Shown piece by piece: positions 58,079 through 64,000 of a DNA stretch of 64,000 nucleotides. Within the stretch, counting starts at the first letter, position 1, and every line of letters begins with the position of its first letter. A model generated the notes under the pieces. That model was not told where the DNA came from. It made no database searches and saw nothing but the letters and a program-made list of their open reading frames with translations. A program made the translations under genes and the position numbers. This stretch comes from Choristoneura fumiferana (Eukaryota; Arthropoda; Insecta; Lepidoptera; Tortricidae), in assembly GCF_025370935.1 (NCBI RefSeq), contig NC_133492.1, positions 16,974,212 to 17,038,211 on the forward strand, read 5' to 3'.

Positions 58079-58679
58079 AGTAGTGTCAACGGCACCGCTG
58101 AGTGGAGACCATTTTGGCTTCACACCATTATTTGTTTGTTTTTGTATTCTTTAACATTTTGTGAATAAACGTAATTCAATTATATTCTATCCTATTCTAT
58201 ATTTACGACAAAACCTTACGCTAACCGCTCTGTATTTAAGAGAATGTCCCTACTTGGCCTGACGGACAGCCACCCCACTCCGGCGCAAGCGCTCCTTGGA
58301 GACGTCCGCAGTTGTCCAATTGTTCCGCGCGACTGTATGCTGCATAGTTTGGGGTCCCGAGCTTTAATTGAGTTTCCTTTCAAGCAGGGATCGGATTTTT
58401 AAAAGTTTTAGATTAATATTGCATTGGAAATTTAAATAGCTTTTTTATATTCTAACGCTTTTAACTTTTGCGATTTGCGGATTGCTAGTGTCTTAAAGAT
58501 TCGAATTAGTCATTTAATTAGTAATTAGTCAGTTAGATTCTCAGAAAATAATTATGGGACTCGTACTTATTTTTTTTTTTGTCATTTTACGTCATGTCAC
58601 ACCGTGGGACATTTTTTAGCGCGGCGGGAACTATCACGCTCTTCGTCTTTGTATATATTCCCAATGTCCAATATATATA

Positions 58680-58985
58680 TTCCCCATCCCAGCCTATATA
58701 CGTCCCACTGCTGGGCACAGGCCTACTCTCATAACAAGAGGGCTTGGACCATAGTTCCCACGCGGGCCCAGTGCGGATTGGGAACTTCACACGCACCATT
58801 GAATTGCTTCGCTGGTTTGTGCAGGTTTCCTCACGATGTTTTCCTTCACCGCAAAGCTCGTGGTAAATATTAAATTTAATTCCGCACATGAATTTCGAAA
58901 AACACAGAGGTGCGAGCCGGGGTTTGAACCCACGACCATCTGCTTGAGAGGCGATAGGTCAAACCACTAGGCCACCACGGCTTAT
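58680..58985 (-). mobile_element. tRNA-derived SINE family 1, full length
   Basis: Same head (AAGCCGTGGTGGCCTAGTGG), B box and body as 25203-25514. The flanks are TA-rich, so the TSD is ambiguous. Confidence 0.85.
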
Positions 58986-58994
58986 ATATATATA

Positions 58995-59150
58995 TAGCCG
59001 ACACGATGGACCCACTAGGTGGACTGACGACATCGTGATAATTGCGGGTAACCGGTGGATGCAAGTGGCGAAGTTGTCGTTCATTGTGGCGTTCTAAGGG
59101 GGGAGGCAAAGGTTCAGCAGTGGACGTCTTCTGGCTGATGATGATGATGA
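58995..59150 (+). mobile_element. RTE-like LINE 3' end
   Basis: ACTAGGTGGACTGACGACAT through CAGTGGACGTCTTCTGGCTG and (GAT)n. It directly follows the SINE at 58680-58985 after a TA-rich spacer. Confidence 0.75.
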
Positions 59151-59846
59151 CTACAGAATCCTAAAAATTCCTACTCGTAGAACTGTAGGAGTAATTCTAT
59201 AGGATTCTAGTTACCTACACTTGAAAAGATTTATCACATTGTATCATATCTTAGGAGAATAAGACTCAAAATTGAAATACGTATGTATTTTCAAACACCG
59301 CCTAAAATCCAACAGAATGGAAGGTTATTTAGAAATTCAATTGTATGAAAAATGTGGAGCCCGGAGAGCCAACATGGCCGCCGGCTGGCATTGTCGCGTC
59401 AACGGTGATAATTTACAGGGTGCTCCTGAAAGAAAAGAGACAGGTATTTTTCCTGTTTCCTTTCTCATTTCCTGTTTACCACATACATGAAAATTTCGTA
59501 AACTAATAACTTTTATTTTTATTATGAGAGGGAGACAAACGAGCAAATCATGTCATGGGTCATCTGAAGGTCATCTGATAGGAAATGATCACATTGATCA
59601 CCACTGCCCATGAGTACCAACTACTCCATGAGAGTCATTAGTCCGTTGCCGGCCTTTTGAAAAAGTATAAGCCCTTTTCATGAAAGCCCCGATGTTATTA
59701 TTTTCCAATATGTAAATTTGCGTAGGTAAATTCTAATTTATTTTCTTGTTATTTTATTATTAATGAATGGCAACAGCGCGTTTTTCTTTCCATAGAGTAG
59801 TTTTTTTTTCATTGGTATCGTAAGGTCAGTTTGACGTTAGAGCGTT

Positions 59847-59944
59847 TCTAGATTATCCGATTTGATATCGGTATCGGACGCCGATACGATATCGGGGCAA
59901 GTAAAATGTATGAAATATAATCCGATATCGGATCGGATAATCTG
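59847..59944. repeat. Foldback repeat rich in GATATCGG
   Basis: CTAGATTATCCGATTTGATA...CGGATCGGATAATCTG encloses repeated GATATCGG / CCGATATC units. The arms can pair end to end. Confidence 0.6.
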
Positions 59945-60686
59945 AAAGACAGGTACATATTTCATACATTGTACAGTTTTGCTTGCGGCTCATTTAGCTC
60001 CTTATAAACCAATCTCTTACTTGACACAAAATGTCAAAATTGTCAAACATACTTCGCGACACGACCAGCCACAGAAACCATCCTTTTATACAATAGTAAA
60101 ATGATTCATACATTTTTAATTAGCCCAGCCTAAAAAAACACTCCCCAATCCATATTTAAAACAAACCATTCGAGCCAAATCGCAAAACAAAAAGCCTTCT
60201 GACAATCGGATCCCATCTTTTATTTAACAATCGCTCTCAAAACTCAAACACTCCGCTTAGACATATAGTCGCCGTCGCACCGATTAAATATTAATCGACG
60301 AATTAACCCCGTCTTGACTCGATTAAGCGCGCAAATCGAGTAAATAACCGTCGACGATTAATTTTGCACTCGTTTGTTTAAGATCTTTGTTCGGGATGGA
60401 ATTGTTTGCATAGAGCTTAGGGGGCGCTGTTGATTTAACTTATGAGTAGGTATTTATTTAACAATTGACTCTGGGTGGGTGTGTTAAAGGCTGGCTGTTT
60501 GCTTAGTGTTTATTCTTGTTCTATTAAGTATCTAACGGAAGGTAGCTGTTTAAGCTTGCAGTTACTTGCTTGAATGATTGATTACCTTGCTAAACACTCG
60601 GCAAGATAATATTAATCATTCTGAGAGAAAGCCTGTACCCAGCAGTGGGGCGTAATATGCTGGGACGATGAATATTATCGAAAATA

Positions 60687-60965
60687 GAAACTGAAATATA
60701 GATGCACAGAAAAACCAGAAAAATAACCCAGAAATCGAACCCAGGTCCCCAGGTCCCAGCGGTGGTGTAGCGGTATAGCACACGGCACGGAATGCCGAGG
60801 ACCTGGGTTCGATCCCCAGCGCTGGTCTTATTTTTCTGGTTTTTCTGTGCATCTATATTTCAGTTTGTATTATCGATATAGGTTTTATGGGATGACCGTA
60901 AAAGTAACAAAAAATTTGGAATTGAAATAAAAAATACAAAAAGATTCCAAAAAACCAATCTTACG
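60687..60965. mobile_element. SINE family 2 in a foldback arrangement
   Basis: The left end AACTGAAATATAGATGCACA...CCAGAAAAATA is the reverse complement of the right tail TATTTTTCTGG...TGTGCATCTATATTTCAGTT. The tRNA-like unit lies between them, and the associated block is inverted at 60900-60960. Confidence 0.7.
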
Positions 60966-61278
60966 ATGAATATTATTATATATGTGTATTATTTATCTAC
61001 AGAAAAACGCCTCCCGTTAAGTAGACACAATTTCTCGCATAACACGCCATTGCAACTTGAGTTATATTTTCATACATTTTTGTCACGCTTAATCCGATTC
61101 ACGTCCCGTTTAATATGTGACACTTTAAAGAATAGACTAAAAGGAATAAACGGAAAATCCAGATTGGAAGTTATGAAAATAAATCAAAATCAATCAAAGA
61201 AAGTTTTAGTAGAATGTCTTTATCAAGCACGAGCTTTAAAACTGACCATTATATGACCTAAATGACCCAATCTGTTAG

Positions 61279-61643
61279 AGATGGGTAGCTCACGAATGAT
61301 ATACACAAAGAAGCTCTATCAGTTCGCTGAACTGTATCACTCGTTATATCAGTTCAAATCCGAATGTATCATCTTATCATTTAGCTCACTTGCACAGACT
61401 CTTATTTTGCCTAGATAATGCGATGATGGTTGACAAAATTCTGATGTTAGATGTTTGTCATTTATTGCCAACCATATATCATTGAAGGCAAGTTACAAGT
61501 ATGAAAGTGATTTGCAATAAGGCAATAATGTTATGTTTCGTTCTGCGAGCTACTGATATAGTGAGACGAGTGATATATATCTCGGTGAGCAAATGATACA
61601 TATCAATCTTTTCTTTCAAGTGATTAGTTTTTCCCATCTCTAG
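61279..61643. mobile_element. Possible MITE with short TIRs (AGAGATGGG)
   Basis: AGAGATGGGTAGCTCACGAA at the left and TTTTTCCCATCTCT at the right. The interior repeats ATATCAGTTC / GAACTGTATCAC motifs. Only the termini support it. Confidence 0.35.
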
Positions 61644-62324
61644 CCTGAATCTGAATGACTCAACACAACTGATATGATAATTATCACGTTTAAATTTTAC
61701 CTATCTCGCATGATACCTAAGCTTTCCTGTTCAAAACACGTCTTACCGTGGTCACTTCAAAGTCATCTAAAGCGAGTTTATCGTATGTCCTAAACCTCCC
61801 TTCTTCCAGAACCCCCTTAAACACGCCCCTAGTACTTAAACAAGCTCGCAACAAGAAGCAAAGACAATCAAAGTTAACCGTTCGAGTTACGCCATAGGAA
61901 TTGAGAAAAAAACAACTTTTTCCATCTGTAGAAAGTTTAAATAAAAAAGCACGAGTGCATAAACATGCAAATTGTCTGATTTACTTAATAAAAGTAATTG
62001 AATAGGCGGAGGCATGGCATCTGCGAGATTTGATGACGCCAGTCCGCCAGTTAACTTTGATGGGGGCGTTATTATTTTATACACTTTGTTTATTGTTATG
62101 ACAGAGTTTTTGTTCCGCAATGTTCCTTGGAAGTGAGAAGGACGCGTTATACTCGTAGTCAGGGACGAGGCGGCGGAGGCGGCGATCTTCTGTATATCTT
62201 TTCCGTATTCAAGTAAATAAAATTATTCATTGGTCTTAAAATAGAAAAAAGTACCTACAGTAGTACACATATTTTTTGGTAACTGTTTTTGCGGATCACA
62301 AAGTTCGAAGATACCTATCTACTG

Positions 62325-62515
62325 TTGGGGGAGAAAGGTCTTCGAATGGCGACCGCGAACCGGAAGACGAAGAGTTGACAGCCCCCTACTAGGTGGACTA
62401 AAGATTATCGCCAGAGTTGCGGACAATCGGTGTAAGCAAGTGACGAGTTGTGGCGTTCTAAGGAGAGGCCATTTTATTATTTTATTATTTGTAGACGTCT
62501 TCCGGCTGATATTTA
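62325..62515 (+). mobile_element. RTE-like LINE 3' end
   Basis: GAAAGGTCTTCGAATGGCGA, then CTACTAGGTGGACTAAAGAT, ending TAGACGTCTTCCGGCTGAT. More diverged than the other copies. Confidence 0.65.
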
Positions 62516-62904
62516 AAACATCCTATTTATTTTCCAATCTTCAGACTTTTTAATAATTAATCTAAAGAAATCATAGACGATGCTTGATTGTTAAATAACA
62601 TCAGATTAAGTACCTCTTAATCTAAATAAACTTCGTTCAAAAAAAACAAGTACAACACGCTTAAATTTGCGATAGAATTAATCTTCAGCGATAGAAAGTT
62701 AATGTAGAAATAATGGCTTTCCGCGGACGCCCCTGTTTGTTTCAATTAGGCTCGGGGCCCAGGGGGTTTGGGGGGGGGGGCGCTTAAACAAGAGACCATC
62801 TATATTTAAACAGGGACAGAAATTAAATCTTACGCTTCTCCTCGCGAATGTGTTGCGTTTTGGGGCGTGCGGCTGTGATTTTGGTTTGGACTAGAATTGT
62901 CATT

Positions 62905-63245
62905 TTTAACAGACTTCAAAAAAAGGCGGAGGTTATCAATTCGGTTGTATTTTTTTATGTTAGTTACCAGAGAACTCTGTCATTTATGAACCGATTTGAA
63001 AAAAATATTTTTTTCGTTCGTATAGGAAGGCCTTAAATTAGATCCCATAAGCACCAAATCAATCAAAGGTCTGATGATTGGATCCTAAGGAAATCGTAGG
63101 AACTCTTCAAATATCGTAGAGATACCTATGGTAATTTGGATATATTTAGTAGTAACTCCTGCATTTGCTCTTGAAAATCATCATTTGGTGAAGTGGCACT
63201 GATAATGAAGACCACATTTGACCAAAGGAAATTCTACTCAATAAC
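62905..63245 (+). repeat. Dispersed repeat family H
   Basis: AACAGACTTCAAAAAAAGGC, GGTCTGATGATTGGATCCTA, CATCATTTGGTGAAGTGGCA. Confidence 0.6.
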
Positions 63246-63520
63246 AAGTACCTCACGGGTTGAATTTCAATTACTTTAACACAGTTTGCTAAGCAAATTA
63301 TGCTCGTCATAATGCATATGGTGAAATGGAACGGGTGGTGAAGCACCAGGGCTACTCAGTAATAATCGTCTCTGAATCGAAAATCGCGATCTTTCGTAAA
63401 AGCGACAGCAAATAGACATTAAACTATTGTATATCTTAGGTTATGTTCACCAAAAAACGTGAAAAAAAAATATAACAAAAATTTGAACCAACTACAAAAA
63501 ATCATAAAAATAAATTTAAA

Positions 63521-63697
63521 GGAATATTTTATAATTCCTCAGACTTTTTCTATGACAAATACTTTTATGCATTGTTAATTATTTTCCTTCCAAGGCTATG
63601 GATAGTTTTCGGCATTTTAACGCACAAAAACACAAAATATCACGCGCAAACAACGTTAAACTTTGACAACAATATACAGATGACATTTGAATTTAGT
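63521..63697. repeat. Dispersed repeat, copy 2
   Basis: Inverse of 37312-37482 along its full length. Confidence 0.6.
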
Positions 63698-63823
63698 GTT
63701 GCCAGTGCAAGAAATTAGTTCTATTGGTTTTCCGCAATATGGCGAGGTTTTTTATAATTCTGGTCAGCCTTTAATAACGATTGTAGTTTTATTTTACCAA
63801 CTGATAGAAGAGGCTCATGCCCT

Positions 63824-63953
63824 GGCCCTATCCTACGAAGTGCAAAACTCGAACTTCATATGTTGCCGTCCCGCTGACGCTTATGTCATTTAATACGCGA
63901 GTGAAAGGGACGGTGCGATACGAACTTCGATTTTCGAGTTTCGTACTTGCCCC
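63824..63953. mobile_element. Foldback MITE family E
   Basis: GGCCCTATCCTACGAAGTGC to TTTCGAGTTTCGTACTTGCCC, near-identical to the copy at 20356-20484. Confidence 0.75.
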
Positions 63954-64000
63954 TCAGGACCCATGAATTCATGGTACTGACTAGGGTCCTGGGTTAAAAA

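Larger units (their letters stand above)
52480..64000. other. Region upstream of the fuss start codon
   Basis: A noncoding fuss exon and promoter should lie here or beyond, because the ATG exon opens with a 3' splice site, but I could not place it. 53730-55390 and 55520-56640 show no gene or strong repeat. The rest is MITE, SINE and LINE material listed separately. Confidence 0.5.

Noticed and set aside
60616..60852. Minus-strand frame reading RPALGIEPRSSAFRAVCYTA
   Set aside because: This is the tRNA-like SINE read as protein, a frequent false prediction.

Overview
This is a gene-poor, transposon-dense stretch of a nuclear insect genome, almost certainly from a moth or butterfly. Three things point there: Helitron termini of the Lep1 type (ACTAATATTATAAATGCGAA at the 5' end, a GC hairpin then CTAG at the 3' end, A/T flanks), tRNA-derived SINEs and RTE-like LINE tails ending in GAT repeats after 'ATGTCCAGCAGTGGAC', and spliced animal genes with GT-AG introns. 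No prokaryotic features are present. There is one 100-N assembly gap (40683-40782).

Three spliced genes, all on the minus strand, could be rebuilt exon by exon with matching phases. (1) 287-9897: first two coding exons of a secreted protein with a GH20 beta-hexosaminidase-like LWPLP motif; the gene runs off the left edge. (2) 14749-18028: complete ribosomal protein L17 (RpL17), 187 aa in four coding exons, with a probable noncoding TOP exon at 18232-18258 and a poly(A) signal at 14740-14745. (3) 47093-52478: seven coding exons (383 codons) of the Ski/Sno-family Smad corepressor Fussel/SKOR (fuss). A further exon at 23065-23209 continues it in phase across a 24-kb intron, and a possible last exon lies at 22398-22465. 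A small unspliced coiled-coil locus on the plus strand (12077-12558) is split by a frameshift.

The rest is repeats. 1-9800 is the hexosaminidase-like intron 1, full of MITEs, SINEs and LINE tails. 10-14.7 kb holds MITEs, a SINE, the coiled-coil locus and a clean Helitron. 18.3-22.4 kb is intergenic with several palindromic MITE families. 23.2-47.1 kb is the presumed giant fuss intron; it holds a decayed Penelope-like element (PLE, about 40.8-42.96 kb, reverse transcriptase plus GIY-YIG nuclease) and LINE, SINE and Helitron copies. 52.5-64 kb lies upstream of the fuss start codon and again holds only repeats.

The most interesting signal is RNA-level. Just 3' of the PLE coding remnant, 42732-42774 folds as a hammerhead ribozyme with the conserved core (CUGANGA, GAAA, GUC) and three stems. 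Two small insertions elsewhere (27908-28150 and 43429-43522) consist only of PLE end sequence in inverted/direct arrangement, each bounded by 12-13 bp target-site duplications. There is also a clean empty-site/filled-site pair for two MITEs (5614 versus 36160-36458).
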